Notes: generated by a model from the sequence alone, not told the origin. DNA of 64,000 nt from Natrialbaceae archaeon (GCA_003559215.1 PWMF01000217.1:62001-126000); one strand, 5' to 3'. Positions 26,360-35,728 are shown, numbered from the stretch's first letter. Translations and numbers: made by a program.

Positions 26360-26815
26360 ATGGCTACGATGTATGACGTTCCGGCGGACGACCTCATCGA
26401 GGCGCTCGCCGAGGACCTCGAGGACCGACTCGACGAACCCGAATGGAGCCAGTTCGCAAAGACTGGCGTCGACCGCGAACTGCCCCCCGAGCAGGAGGAC
26501 TTCTGGGCGACCCGCGCCGCGAGCCTCCTCCGGAAGGTCGCCGACCGCGGTCCCGTCGGCGTCGAGCGGCTCTCCACCGAGTACGGCGGCGGCAAGGCCG
26601 GGACGAACCGCTACCGCGTCGCCCCCGACCGACGAACCGACGGCTCGAAGAACGTGATCCGGACGATCCTCCAGCAGCTCGAGGAGGAAGATCTCGTCGA
26701 GACCGCCGAGGGCGAGGGTCGCCGCATCACGCCCGCGGGCCGGAGCCTGCTTGACGACACCGCCGGCGAGGTTCTCGAGGAGCTCGACCGCCCAGAGCTC
26801 GAGCGCTACGCGTAA
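26360..26815 (+). CDS. rps19e: 30S ribosomal protein S19e
   Basis: 151-residue archaeal/eukaryotic-type small-subunit protein. MATMYDVPADDLIEALAEDLE, EPEWSQFAKTGVDRELPP, DFWATRAASLLRKVADRGPVGVERL and the wing-like C-terminal part around RITPAGRSLLD are typical. In the ribosome it sits in the head of the small subunit. It is followed 102 bases later by the PDCD5 homologue, an order conserved in archaea. An upstream ATG at 26324 is out of frame with the domain start. Confidence 0.97.
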   Translation: MATMYDVPADDLIEALAEDLEDRLDEPEWSQFAKTGVDRELPPEQEDFWATRAASLLRKVADRGPVGVERLSTEYGGGKAGTNRYRVAPDRRTDGSKNVIRTILQQLEEEDLVETAEGEGRRITPAGRSLLDDTAGEVLEELDRPELERYA

Positions 26816-26917
26816 GGCTCGCTTTCGAGGAATCCTTTCGGACCGATCGCCGATCAGCGGTGTCTCTCGCTCTCATCGTCCGTAATCATTTTCTGCGCCC
26901 GCGCGCAACGTCCCTTC

Positions 26918-27274
26918 ATGAGCGGCTCACCCGACGAGGAGAAACTCGAGGAGCTCCGACAGAAGAAGATGGAGCAGCTACAGGACCGCGCCGAAGGGGG
27001 CGGCGATGCCGACCGGGCAAGCCAGGAAGCCGCCCAGCAACAGGCCGAAGCCCAGAAGCAGGCGCTGCTCCGACAGCATCTGACCGACGACGCGCGAAAG
27101 CGGCTTAACACGGTCAAGATGAGCAAGGAACAGTTCGGCGAACAGGTCGAACAACAGGTGATCGCGCTGGCTCGCAGCGGGCGCATCCAGGGCAAGATCG
27201 ACGACGAAAAGATGAAACAGCTCCTCCAAGAGCTCAAACCCGACTCGAAGAGCTTCGACATCAAGCGCCGGTGA
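26918..27274 (+). CDS. PDCD5-family DNA-binding protein
   Basis: 118-residue protein of the archaeal MTH1615/PDCD5 family. An N-terminal charged helix ([16 protein letters not shown]) and Gln/Ala-rich stretch lead into a three-helix core ([23 protein letters not shown] ... [21 protein letters not shown]) that binds DNA in characterised relatives. Linked to rpS19e in most archaea. Its TGA at 27272-27274 overlaps the ATG of the PP-loop gene (TGATG). Confidence 0.95.
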   Translation: MSGSPDEEKLEELRQKKMEQLQDRAEGGGDADRASQEAAQQQAEAQKQALLRQHLTDDARKRLNTVKMSKEQFGEQVEQQVIALARSGRIQGKIDDEKMKQLLQELKPDSKSFDIKRR

Positions 27275-27864
27275 TGGAGCTCGGACTGCTCTACAGCGGG
27301 GGCAAGGATTCGACGCTCGCGGCGCTCGTCCTCGAGGAGTTTTACGACGTCACGCTCGTAACGGTCAGCTTCGGCGTCAGCGACGACTGGAAACACGCCC
27401 GCGAGACTGCCGACACCGCCGGTTTCGAGTTCGAGCGCCTCGAGCTCGAGCGCGCCGTCGCCCGCGAGGCCGTCGAACGGATCCGAGAGGACGGCTTTCC
27501 CCGCAACGGGATCCAACACGCCCACCAGCACGCCCTCGAGGCCCTCGCCGAGGGCCGCTTCGACGCGGTCGCCGACGGCACCCGCCGGGACGACCGCGTG
27601 CCGACCGTCTCGCGGGCCCAGGCCCAGAGCCTCGAGGACCGCCACGACGTCGACTACATCGCGCCGCTGTCGGGCTTCGGCCGGACGGCGGTCGACCGGC
27701 TCGTCGAAGACCACCTCGAGGTGACCGTCGGTCCGAGCGAGTCGATCGACCGCGCGGACTACGAAGCGGAGCTGCGGGCGATCATCGCCGCGGAGGACGG
27801 TCCCGGAGCCATCGCGGAGCTGTTCCCCGACCACGAGCAGACGTACGTGACGAACGTCCGGTGA
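27274..27864 (+). CDS. PP-loop ATPase (DUF7411-like, alpha hydrolase)
   Basis: 196-residue nucleotide-binding protein. The N-terminal LLYSGGKDSTLAAL is a complete PP-loop (SGGKDS) that binds ATP and adenylates a substrate, as in tRNA-thiolation and diphthamide enzymes. No Cys pairs or THUMP domain are visible, so a thiolase cannot be claimed. DGTRRDDRVPTVS around residue 105 is a second conserved segment. Translation is coupled to PDCD5 by stop-start overlap, so rpS19e-PDCD5-PP-loop form one operon with a likely translation-linked role. Confidence 0.9.
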   Translation: MELGLLYSGGKDSTLAALVLEEFYDVTLVTVSFGVSDDWKHARETADTAGFEFERLELERAVAREAVERIREDGFPRNGIQHAHQHALEALAEGRFDAVADGTRRDDRVPTVSRAQAQSLEDRHDVDYIAPLSGFGRTAVDRLVEDHLEVTVGPSESIDRADYEAELRAIIAAEDGPGAIAELFPDHEQTYVTNVR

Positions 27865-27874
27865 CCGAGCTATA

Positions 27875-28399
27875 CTACCGATCGCGGTTGCGTTTCCAGA
27901 TTCCGTAGTTCAGCACCGTCGCGAACGCGACCCAGCACAGGTACGGCACCAGCAATAGCGCCGCCCGGCGATCGATCCGAGAGAAGGCGACGATCGTCAC
28001 CGCGATCGCCGGCCCGAGCAGCGCGATGACGATGAGGCCGCCGAGAACCGACCGCCGACCGAAGAAGACGAGCGTCCAGAGCGCGTTCAGCGCGAGCTGG
28101 AGGAGAAACGTGCGCTCGGCCCGCCGCTTTCGTCTTGGGCCCGCCGTTCGTTCCCGACGGATGAGGTGCCACGCGACCCCCATCGTGGCGAACAGGGCGG
28201 TCCAGACGGCCGGAAACACCCAGCCCGGCGGCGTTTTTGGCGGCTTCTCGAGGGTCGGGTACCACTCGTTTGCGTCCTCGGCGGTCAGCAGACCGGGAAC
28301 GACGCCGGCGAGTTCGCAGAAGCCGACGGCCAGGCCCAGCTCCCGCCACTCGCCGTCGCCGAGCGTCTCGGGAGCGGTCCGATCGATTCGCGGAGGCAT
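27875..28399 (-). CDS. tspO: TspO/MBR family membrane protein
   Basis: 174-residue, five-helix membrane protein. Characteristic residues: WYPTLEKPPKTPPGWVFPAVWT near residues 46-67, LNALWTLVFF near residue 104 and PYLCWVAFATVLNY near residue 152. TspO binds porphyrins and related tetrapyrroles and is linked to stress and photosynthesis gene control in bacteria. It is convergent with the PP-loop gene, and divergent from hisS. A TATA box on its strand is at 28420-28427. Confidence 0.94.
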   Translation of the reverse strand: MPPRIDRTAPETLGDGEWRELGLAVGFCELAGVVPGLLTAEDANEWYPTLEKPPKTPPGWVFPAVWTALFATMGVAWHLIRRERTAGPRRKRRAERTFLLQLALNALWTLVFFGRRSVLGGLIVIALLGPAIAVTIVAFSRIDRRAALLLVPYLCWVAFATVLNYGIWKRNRDR

Positions 28400-28419
28400 A
28401 CGACGCCTTCACCGTTGCA

Positions 28420-28427
28420 GTATAAAT
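28420..28427 (-). promoter_or_regulatory. TATA box of tspO
   Basis: On the minus strand the box reads TTTATACT, centred about 25 bases before the start codon at 28399, consistent with a leaderless mRNA. Confidence 0.55.
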
Positions 28428-28538
28428 CTCTCCGTCCGCTCGAGGGACGAGTACGGCTCGTCGCGGCCGACGCTTCGGGTTCACGCGGTCGACGCCCAAA
28501 CGAAAGGTTAGAAGGTCGCCGTCGCCGAACGGTGGGGT

Positions 28539-29837
28539 ATGTACGACGGCATCAAGGGGTTTCGTGACTTCTACCCCGGCGAGATGGCCGCCAGGCGGGC
28601 GACCATCGACACGCTCGAGGACACCGCCCGCAGGTACGGCTTCCGCGAGATCGGCACGCCCGCACTCGAGCGCGCCGAGATGTGGACCGACAAGAGCGGC
28701 GACGAGATCGTCGAGGAGCTGTACGCCTTCGAGGATCAGGGCGGGCGCCACGTCACGCTGACCCCCGAGCTAACGCCGACGGTCGCACGGATGGTCGTCG
28801 CCAAGCAACAGGAGCTGTCGAAACCGATCAAGTGGTTCTCGACGCGGCCGTTCTGGCGCTACGAGCAGGTCCAGCAGGGTCGCCAGCGGGAGTTCTACCA
28901 GACCAACGTCGACATCTTCGGTTCCTCGGAGCCCGAAGCCGACGCCGAGATCCTCGCCTGGGCCGCCGACGCCCTGACCGGGCTCGGGCTCACCGAGGAA
29001 CACTTCGAGTTCCGGATCTCCCACCGGGACATTCTCGGCGGCGTCCTCGAGAGCTACGAGGCCGACGTCGACGTCACTGAGGCGATCCGCGCGGTCGACA
29101 AGTCCGGCAAGATCTCCACCGCCGAGTACCACGACCTGCTCGTCGAGGCCGGGCTCTCTTACGACCAGGCCGCCGAGTTCGACGATCTCATCGCAGGGGG
29201 TGATCTCGAGGCCGTCGAGTCGTTCGCCGACACCGATCGGGTTACGGCGGCCGTCGAGAACCTCCAGAACGTGCTCGCTGCCGCCGAGGACTTCGGTGCC
29301 CGCGAGTACTGTACGATCTCCCTCGAGACGGCTCGCGGACTCGACTACTACACTGGCGTCGTCTTCGAGTGTTTCGACTCGACGGGCGAGGTCTCCCGAT
29401 CGATCTTCGGCGGAGGGCGCTACGACGACCTCATCGAGAGCTTCGGCGGCCAGCCCACCCCCGCGGTCGGGGTCGCGCCGGGCCACGCGACGCTGTCGCT
29501 GCTGTGTCAGCGTGCGGGCATCTGGCCCGAGGAGGCGGTGACGACGGACTACTACGTGCTCCAGGTCGGCGACACCCGCGCCGAGGCAGCCCGCATCACC
29601 CGTGAGCTGCGCGAGCGGGGCCACGTCGTCGAGACCGACGTCGCCGGCCGCTCGTTCGGCGCCCAGCTCGACTACGCCGACTCGATCAACGCCGAGACGG
29701 TCGTCATCGTCGGCGAGCAGGATCTGGCGAACGACGAGGTGACGATCAAGGACATGGTGTCGGGCGACCAGCTCCAGACCCCCGTCGAGGAGTTCCCTGG
29801 AGACCTCGAGCGCCCGACCTACGAGGACTTCGCGTAG
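28539..29837 (+). CDS. hisS: Histidyl-tRNA synthetase
   Basis: 432-residue class II aminoacyl-tRNA synthetase that charges tRNA-His. Seen: the N-terminal GIKGFRDFYPGE motif, EIGTPALERAEMW (motif 1 region), TRPFWRYEQVQQGRQREFYQ (motif 2), the LARGLDYYTG-like ETARGLDYYTGVVFE histidine-specific motif near residue 270 and GGGRYDDLIE (motif 3 region). A C-terminal anticodon-binding domain covers residues about 340-425. Divergent from tspO. Confidence 0.97.
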   Translation: MYDGIKGFRDFYPGEMAARRATIDTLEDTARRYGFREIGTPALERAEMWTDKSGDEIVEELYAFEDQGGRHVTLTPELTPTVARMVVAKQQELSKPIKWFSTRPFWRYEQVQQGRQREFYQTNVDIFGSSEPEADAEILAWAADALTGLGLTEEHFEFRISHRDILGGVLESYEADVDVTEAIRAVDKSGKISTAEYHDLLVEAGLSYDQAAEFDDLIAGGDLEAVESFADTDRVTAAVENLQNVLAAAEDFGAREYCTISLETARGLDYYTGVVFECFDSTGEVSRSIFGGGRYDDLIESFGGQPTPAVGVAPGHATLSLLCQRAGIWPEEAVTTDYYVLQVGDTRAEAARITRELRERGHVVETDVAGRSFGAQLDYADSINAETVVIVGEQDLANDEVTIKDMVSGDQLQTPVEEFPGDLERPTYEDFA

Positions 29838-29884
29838 CGCTTCCGCGTTCGCATCCGCGCGGCCTCGCGACCGATCGACCTTCT

Positions 29885-31315
29885 TTAGCCCGCCTCCGCG
29901 TCGGGGCGATACCGCCGGCTGACGGCCTTCCAGCGTCCGCGCCGGAACAGCCAGTAGTTGATTCCGCCCGGCACGTAGGTCTCGAGCAGGAGGGCGAGGT
30001 AGAGCCCGCCGACCCCGAGCGGGGTGACGAGCCCGAGCGCTGCCGCGGGAAGCGCGAAGACGTACCGGCCGATCAGCGAGGCCACCAGCGGGAGCCGAGT
30101 GTCCCCGGCGCCGAGCAACGCGCCCGCCGCGGCGCCGTCGACACCGAGCCCGATCGCGCTGACGGCGCCGACGGCGACGAACGTCGCGGCCAGGGAGATT
30201 TCGGCGGGCTCGCTCACGAACAGCCCCGCGATCGGCTCGGCGAACGCGAGGACGACGGCGGCGATCCCGACGTAACAGACCACCGAGAGCCGAACGATCC
30301 CCTCGCCGTAGGCACCGGCTTCCTCCTCCTCGTTCGCGCCGAGGTGCTGGCCGACGAGCGAACTCGAGGCCAGCCCCATCCCCCAGTTGACGCTGTTGAT
30401 CAGGCTCCGGACCCGACGGCCGACCTCCAGGGCGGTGACGACGACCGGTCCGAAGGAAGCGGCGATCCATAGCATGGGGAACACGACGACTCCCTGGGCG
30501 AGCCGGCGGCCGATCTCCGGCGTCGAGATCTCGACGAGATCGCGGATAACCCCGGCCTCGAGCCACGGCCCCTCGCGGGTGATCGGCACCGGACTCGGCT
30601 CCATCCCGAGTCTCCCGTAGGAGCGTCCGACCATCCCCCACGCGAGGACGACCGTGACGAACCCCGTCGACAGGGTCGTGCCGAGCGCGGCGCCGGCGAC
30701 TCCCATCCCGAACCCGAAGATGAAGACGGCGCTGAGTACGATGTTCAGCACCGCGCCGCCGGCTCGAGCCATCATCTCGGTAAAGGTGTCGCCGACGCCG
30801 GTGTAAGTGCGGCTGGCGATCAGATTGAGGAGTTCGAAGACGACGGCCGGCGCGACGTAGACGAGATAGGTGCTGCCGTGGGCGAGCGATTCCGGGCCGG
30901 CGCCGAACAGCCCGATCAGTCGGTCGGGAACGAGGAGGAACGCGGCTGCGAGCGGGAGCGCGATCACGACCGCGAGCAGGACGCTCTGGGCGACGACCAG
31001 CGACGCCCGCTCGTTCTCCTCGCCGCCGTAGTTCTGCGAGACGAGGCTGACGGTGCCGCCCGCGAGGCCGAGCCCGAGCATCGCGACGATCTCCCAGTAG
31101 GCGAGCGCGAAGGCCAGGCCCGCAGTCCCGGCGGTGCCGACGGCGATTCCGACCATCGCGAGGTCGGCCGTCTGCTTCGACATGATCGCGACCCCGGTGA
31201 CGATCCGGGGCCAGGCCAGCTCAACCGTCGGGCGCAGTCGCTCGGCGTCGATGATCCCCAGCCGCTCGAGGACGCTCGCGACGAACGCGGCGACGGCCGC
31301 CAGCCGTCCGGTCAT
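29885..31315 (-). CDS. MATE-family multidrug/toxin exporter
   Basis: 476-residue membrane protein with about twelve hydrophobic helices arranged as two repeated halves; the first half begins ELAWPRIVTGVAIMSKQTADLAMVGIAVGTAGTAG, a MATE signature. It would export cationic or aromatic compounds using Na+ or H+ gradients; substrate unknown. The soluble C-terminus carries WLFRRGRWKAVSRRY. Convergent with hisS. An adjacent geranylgeranyl reductase gene on the same strand lies 82 bases upstream. Confidence 0.94.
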   Translation of the reverse strand: MTGRLAAVAAFVASVLERLGIIDAERLRPTVELAWPRIVTGVAIMSKQTADLAMVGIAVGTAGTAGLAFALAYWEIVAMLGLGLAGGTVSLVSQNYGGEENERASLVVAQSVLLAVVIALPLAAAFLLVPDRLIGLFGAGPESLAHGSTYLVYVAPAVVFELLNLIASRTYTGVGDTFTEMMARAGGAVLNIVLSAVFIFGFGMGVAGAALGTTLSTGFVTVVLAWGMVGRSYGRLGMEPSPVPITREGPWLEAGVIRDLVEISTPEIGRRLAQGVVVFPMLWIAASFGPVVVTALEVGRRVRSLINSVNWGMGLASSSLVGQHLGANEEEEAGAYGEGIVRLSVVCYVGIAAVVLAFAEPIAGLFVSEPAEISLAATFVAVGAVSAIGLGVDGAAAGALLGAGDTRLPLVASLIGRYVFALPAAALGLVTPLGVGGLYLALLLETYVPGGINYWLFRRGRWKAVSRRYRPDAEAG

Positions 31316-31397
31316 CGCTCGAGCGTTTCGCGACGAGGGTCTTCGGTTCGTCGCCTGCAGCTCCGGGAGGCCACGCTCGAGCGACGCCTCGAAGGAG

Positions 31398-32489
31398 TCA
31401 CGGCCGCAGTCTCGAGAGCATCGCCTTCAGGTGGGTCGGCGAGACCAGCGACGTCGGGCGATCCATGTGGACGCCGATCTCGCCCGAGAGCGCACCCAGG
31501 CCGATCCGCTGGATCGGTTCGGGCAGGGAGTACGCCCGGCGGAGCCAGTGGCCGAGCTGCTGGTCACGCTCGAGGTCCTCGCGCCAGGCGTGTTCGTAGG
31601 CCGCGAGGCTGGTTGGACGCCCGGGGTCAATCTCGCGGGCCGCGTGGTCGGCGGCGGTCGTCCCGTAGAGGATCCCGCCGCCGGTGAACGGTTTGGTCTG
31701 GGCGGCGGCGTCGCCGATCAGGAACCCTCGACGGCTCGTCACCCGGTCCGCGGGGCCGATCGGGATCGCCCCCGAACACCGGTGGGCGACGTCGATTTCG
31801 TAACCGTCGATCAGCTCCTCGAAGTGCTTGGTGACCTCGACGCCGGGCGGGGCCGCGAGCCCGTACTCGACGCCGGCCTCGCCGCGGGGGATCCGCCAGG
31901 CGAAAAAGGTCGGCGGGGTGAGGTGGACGTCGACGAAATCCTCGTAATCGTCCTCCTCGGAGAACGCGAGCACGCCGTGGAGGAGCTCGTCGGGCTCGGG
32001 AAGGCCGAGCTCCTGACGGACCCGCGATCGGGGGCCGTCACAGCCCGCGACCATCTTCGCCTCGTGGGTGACGGGACCGTCGGGCCCGCTCGCCACGACC
32101 TCGACGCGGTCGCGTCGTTCCGTGACGCTCGTGACGGAGTGATTCTCACGGACGTCGGCGCCGGCCTCGCGAGCCAGGTCGGCGAGGTGGCGATCCAGTC
32201 CGACTCGGTCGATGACGTTCGAGGCGACCTCCTGCTTGTAAAAGGGGTAGGCGTCGCTGCGGGGGCCGCCCACGTGAAAGCGCGCGCCGTGGATCTCGTT
32301 CTGGAGCAGTTCCTCGCGGGCGCCCTCGCCCGTCACGTTCCAGACGTCCGTACTGACGTGGCCCGAACAGGCCAGCGGCGTGCCGATCGTTCCCTGCTCG
32401 AGAGCGAGGACGTCGTGGCCGCGCTCGGCGGCCCGCCGGGCGAAGCGCGCGCCGGCGGGGCCGACGCCGACGACGACGAAATCGTACAT
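31398..32489 (-). CDS. Geranylgeranyl reductase family FAD protein
   Basis: 363-residue flavoprotein of the GGR/digeranylgeranylglycerophospholipid reductase type. The Rossmann FAD motif is GVGPAGARFARRAAERG at residues 8-24; PLACSGHVS near residue 38 contains the conserved Cys region; GDAAAQTKPFTGGGILYG near residue 256 is the second FAD motif. Such enzymes saturate isoprenoid chains of archaeal lipids or quinones; several paralogues are usual in haloarchaea, so the exact substrate is open. It starts at ATG 32489 and runs toward the MATE gene. Confidence 0.92.
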   Translation of the reverse strand: MYDFVVVGVGPAGARFARRAAERGHDVLALEQGTIGTPLACSGHVSTDVWNVTGEGAREELLQNEIHGARFHVGGPRSDAYPFYKQEVASNVIDRVGLDRHLADLAREAGADVRENHSVTSVTERRDRVEVVASGPDGPVTHEAKMVAGCDGPRSRVRQELGLPEPDELLHGVLAFSEEDDYEDFVDVHLTPPTFFAWRIPRGEAGVEYGLAAPPGVEVTKHFEELIDGYEIDVAHRCSGAIPIGPADRVTSRRGFLIGDAAAQTKPFTGGGILYGTTAADHAAREIDPGRPTSLAAYEHAWREDLERDQQLGHWLRRAYSLPEPIQRIGLGALSGEIGVHMDRPTSLVSPTHLKAMLSRLRP

Positions 32490-32618
32490 ATCACGTCCGT
32501 CTCGCTCGGATGGTAAGAAGGTCTCGAGTGTCGCTCGCCGAGGTAGCCGTGCTCATGTCATACTCGCGTCACACGGTCGAAAACGGGTCCGGACGACGGA
32601 GCTATCGAGAAAACCGGT

Positions 32619-33188
32619 TTACTCCTCGAGCAGGCTCCAGAACCGCTCCTGGTCGCCCTCAAAGCGCTCGAGCAGGGCTCGAACCTCCCGTCGAACCTCG
32701 TCGTCGACGACGACGTGGACCATCCCCTCGTCTGGCTGACCGTAGACGACACTGGCGCCGTCGGGCGCGATCATAATGGCCGGGAGCACGACCAGGTCCT
32801 CTTCGCCGTCGACCAGCACCGTCGTCGGCTCCTCGCGCTCGAGGCTCTCCCGGAGCGTCTCGAGGACGTCGGCGGTGAGCTCCGCGGGCGGATTCCGGGC
32901 CTCGACGTTGACCCGCTCGGTGACGGTCTCGCGGATCTCGTCCTCGACGAGCTGGCGTTTGGTCCGCTCGTCGACGAGCGCGACGTCGGGCTCGCGTCCG
33001 GTACGGAGGATGTGTTAGGTGACGACGTCGCCGACGGCGATCAGCGGCCCCGAGACCGCCTCGAGCAGCACGTCGGCGTCGGTCTCGATCGGGCCCATCG
33101 GCTCCTTGAGCTCGTGGCGGAGTTCGTCGGGCAAAACCAGTAGCTGATCGTCCGCGTAGGCGTCGTCGCCGCCGTCGTCGCGAGCCAC
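32619..33188 (-). pseudogene. GTP-dependent dephospho-CoA kinase with premature stop (DUF359)
   Basis: Reading from GTG 33188, the first 57 codons encode a clear DUF359 N-terminus (DQLLVLPDELRHELKEPMGP ... AVSGPLIAVGDVVT), then a TAA at 33015-33017, then the same frame continues without shift (HILRTGREPDVALVDERTKR ... GEEDLVVLPAIM ... FWSLLEE) to the stop at 32619. The total of 189 codons equals a full-length gene. One base change from a Tyr codon (TAC or TAT) would create the stop. The enzyme phosphorylates dephospho-CoA with GTP in archaeal CoA synthesis. It is the last gene after rpo7 and spt4, one base after spt4. Confidence 0.88.
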
Positions 33189-33189
33189 G

Positions 33190-33387
33190 TTACCGGACCT
33201 TCAGCGCGTACGCACCGGGTTCGGTAACCTGCATCTCCGTGGCGATCTCGCTGTCCTCGGGGTGGGCGATGACGACGTAGCCGGCCCAGTCCTCGGTCAG
33301 CGACGAGGAGTTACAGGAGTCACAGGTGTCGTTGTCCGGATCGTTGACCCGGTGGCACTCGCGACAGACGAGTCGATCGGATGCCAT
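33190..33387 (-). CDS. spt4: Transcription elongation factor Spt4 (RpoE2)
   Basis: 65-residue zinc protein. A four-Cys ribbon is formed by LVCRECH and CDSCN. Spt4 pairs with Spt5/NusG and binds the RNA polymerase clamp as a processivity factor. It starts two bases after the rpo7 stop and ends one base before the dephospho-CoA kinase start, the conserved archaeal order. Confidence 0.96.
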   Translation of the reverse strand: MASDRLVCRECHRVNDPDNDTCDSCNSSSLTEDWAGYVVIAHPEDSEIATEMQVTEPGAYALKVR

Positions 33388-33389
33388 CG

Positions 33390-33959
33390 TTACTCACCCG
33401 TGGCCGCTTCGCGCTTCTCGTGGTCCTCCTCGAGCCAGCCGTGCTTGCCCAGTCCGGGCTGTTTGGCGGTGAGGCCGATCTTCGAGTCGCGCGGGTTGCG
33501 TTCGTCGATGCTCTTGGTGACGATACGCGCTCGAACGGCGTCGTCGACCCCCAGCGTGCGGTTGGACTCGTTCGAGGCGAGCTGCTGGTTCTCGCCGTCG
33601 AACGCGAGGTACTCGTCGGAGATCTGGGAGACGTGGAGTAGCCCGTCGACGGGCCCGATCCCGACGAAGGCACCGAACTCGACGACCTCGACGATCGTTC
33701 CGTCGACGACCTCCTGCATGTCCGGATCGAACGTGACGGCGTCGAACTCGGCCTCGTAGTAGACGCCCGGCTTGTTCGGGAGCACGGCCCCCTGTCCGAT
33801 GTCGAGGACCTCGGTGACCGAGACGACGCTGCCGACCTGTTCGTCCATCCGCCCCTCGAGTTTGTCCTGTAGCAGTTGCTTGACCAGCTTCGGCGAGACG
33901 TCACCGAGCGCTTTCGGCGGTACTTCGACCGTATCCTTCAGTCTGACCCGTTTGTACAT
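33390..33959 (-). CDS. rpoE1: RNA polymerase subunit Rpo7 (RpoE1)
   Basis: 189-residue stalk subunit of archaeal RNA polymerase. The N-terminal RNP-like domain starts MYKRVRLKDTVEVPPKALGD; the C-terminal half is an S1 (OB-fold) domain including GTIVEVVEFGAFVGIGPVDGLLHVSQISDEY. It pairs with Rpo4 and binds exiting RNA. The last 20 residues are charged. It starts immediately after the PIN gene stop and precedes spt4. Confidence 0.97.
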   Translation of the reverse strand: MYKRVRLKDTVEVPPKALGDVSPKLVKQLLQDKLEGRMDEQVGSVVSVTEVLDIGQGAVLPNKPGVYYEAEFDAVTFDPDMQEVVDGTIVEVVEFGAFVGIGPVDGLLHVSQISDEYLAFDGENQQLASNESNRTLGVDDAVRARIVTKSIDERNPRDSKIGLTAKQPGLGKHGWLEEDHEKREAATGE

Positions 33960-34346
33960 CTATGGTTGAGTGATTGCCAGCTTGTTTCTCCCGCGTAATG
34001 CAAGTACCGGTATGCTCGCCACGAGCACCCGGTCGCGCAGCGGGCGATCGTTCGTGACGACGTAGTCGACGCTTCCCTCTCGAGCGAGTTCGACCAGGGC
34101 GTCGTCGGCGTACGACTCCTCCGTGTCGACGACGAGACAGCGTTCGGTCGCCAGGTCGTGGCCGACCGACGCGGCGGTTCCCTCGGTGCCGCCCTTCTCC
34201 GAGAGCCGCCGGAGCTCCTCGATCACGGGCTGGGGCGCCACCAGCTCGGTGGGACCGATCAGCCGCTCGAGTTCGTCGAACAGCCGGACGTCGAGTTCGA
34301 CCGGCATCATCAACGCGCTCGTATCGAGGGCGACCCGGGTACTCAT
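33960..34346 (-). CDS. PIN-domain protein, rRNA-processing/VapC9 type
   Basis: 128-residue PIN nuclease fold. ALDTSALMMPVE at residues 6-17 carries the first catalytic Asp, VIEELRRLSEKG holds the conserved Glu, and VDYVVTNDRPLRDR near residue 99 holds the C-terminal Asp pair. The archaeal group found between aIF2-gamma and Rpo7 is thought to act in RNA processing rather than as a toxin; no antitoxin gene lies beside it. Starts 15 bases after the aIF2-gamma stop. Confidence 0.9.
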   Translation of the reverse strand: MSTRVALDTSALMMPVELDVRLFDELERLIGPTELVAPQPVIEELRRLSEKGGTEGTAASVGHDLATERCLVVDTEESYADDALVELAREGSVDYVVTNDRPLRDRVLVASIPVLALRGRNKLAITQP

Positions 34347-34361
34347 GGCGCTGTCGTCGTC

Positions 34362-35615
34362 TTACTCGCGAAGCGTTCCCAGCCCGATCAGTCGCCAGCG
34401 GGCGCCGATCCGGCGGTTGATCGCGATCTTCGCGCCGGGTTCGGCCGCGACGGGGCGTTTGAGCTTTACCTCACACTCCCCGCTGCGGGCGCTCGTGACC
34501 GCGCCGACGGTCGTGGCCGTGCCGACGGTCATCATCAGGGGTTCTCCCGTGCTGATCTCGTCGATGTCGGCCGCGTCGCCCGGTCCGCTCGTCTCCTCGA
34601 CGTTGCCGACGACGCGGTCGAGCAGGTCGACGTCCATCGTGAACTGCTCCCAGGTCGGCGGCAGCGACCCTGGCGGGCCGGCGATCCGTCCCGCGAGGGC
34701 GTCGCCCTTTGTCAGCGAGGGATCGAGTCCGGTGCCGACCCCGAGTAGCCCGCCGGGGGTGACCGACTCCGCGTCGGCGCCGCCCGCCTGCAGCGACCGA
34801 ACCGTCGTCTGGATCGGGACGTACTCAGTCTGACCGCCCTCCTCAACCTCTCGTCCCGGACGGATCTCGAGCTCGTCGTCGATCTCGAGTTCGCCCCGGA
34901 TGAGGCTGCCGCCGAGGACGCCGCCGGCGAGGTTCTCGGCGGTCGTCCCGGGTTTGTTAATGTCGAAGCTCCGGGCAACGTGCATCCGGGCGTCGGTCCC
35001 GGGATCCTGCTCGGGCGTCGGGATCTCCTCCTCGATCGCCTGGATCAGCAGGTCGAGGTTGACCTCCTGACCGGCCGAGACGGGGACGACGGGCGCGTCC
35101 TCGGCGACGGTACCCTCGACGAACTCCTGGATCTCCTGGTAGTTCTGTTGGGCCTGTTGGGAGTCGACGAGGTCGACCTTGTTCTGGGCGATGACGATGT
35201 TGTCGATCCCGATGATGTCGAGCGCCATCAGGTGCTCTTCGGTCTGGGGCTGGGGGACGGGCTCGTTGGCGCTGACGACCAGCACGGCGCCATCCATCAG
35301 CGAGGCCCCCGACAGCATCGTCGCCATCAGGGTCTCGTGACCCGGCGCGTCGACGAACGAGACCGTTCGAAGCGGCTCGCTCGGCGAGCCGTCCGCACAC
35401 TCCTGTTCGACGGTGTACCGTTCGGGCTCGTCGAGATCGGGACAGTGACGGAACGTCGCGTCCGCGTAGCCCAGCCGAATCGAGATGCCGCGTTTCATCT
35501 CCTCGCTGTGCTGGTCCGTCCACGATCCGCTGAGAGCCTGCACCAGCGTCGTCTTGCCGTGATCGACGTGGCCGACGAGTCCGATGTTCACCTCCGGTTG
35601 TTGAGTTCCTGCCAT
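34362..35615 (-). CDS. eif2g: Translation initiation factor aIF2 subunit gamma
   Basis: 417-residue GTPase that carries initiator tRNA to the small subunit with the alpha and beta subunits. Motifs: G1 GHVDHGKTT near residue 15, the switch-1 [11 protein letters not shown], Cys residues around [10 protein letters not shown] and later, G3 DAPGHE near residue 101, G4 NKVD near residue 155. Start [15 protein letters not shown] at 35615; the longer frame to 35732 adds residues not seen in the family. First gene of the operon with PIN, rpo7, spt4 and the kinase. Confidence 0.97.
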   Translation of the reverse strand: MAGTQQPEVNIGLVGHVDHGKTTLVQALSGSWTDQHSEEMKRGISIRLGYADATFRHCPDLDEPERYTVEQECADGSPSEPLRTVSFVDAPGHETLMATMLSGASLMDGAVLVVSANEPVPQPQTEEHLMALDIIGIDNIVIAQNKVDLVDSQQAQQNYQEIQEFVEGTVAEDAPVVPVSAGQEVNLDLLIQAIEEEIPTPEQDPGTDARMHVARSFDINKPGTTAENLAGGVLGGSLIRGELEIDDELEIRPGREVEEGGQTEYVPIQTTVRSLQAGGADAESVTPGGLLGVGTGLDPSLTKGDALAGRIAGPPGSLPPTWEQFTMDVDLLDRVVGNVEETSGPGDAADIDEISTGEPLMMTVGTATTVGAVTSARSGECEVKLKRPVAAEPGAKIAINRRIGARWRLIGLGTLRE

Positions 35616-35728
35616 AAGACGATGAGTAATCTTAGGTAGAGGTTCCGCCGTGCGACTGATAAACCTACTGTTCTCGGGGCGTATCACGCTGCCGAACACT
35701 TCCGTGCAGTCGGGCGATCTCGACTCCG

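Noticed and set aside
28770-30641. Very long minus-strand frame opposite hisS and overlapping the MATE gene
   Set aside because: Arg-rich, not acidic, and overlaps two certain genes. It is an open-frame artefact of GC-rich DNA.
33960-34346. PIN protein as a VapC toxin
   Set aside because: No antitoxin gene is beside it and its place between aIF2-gamma and Rpo7 is a conserved housekeeping position.
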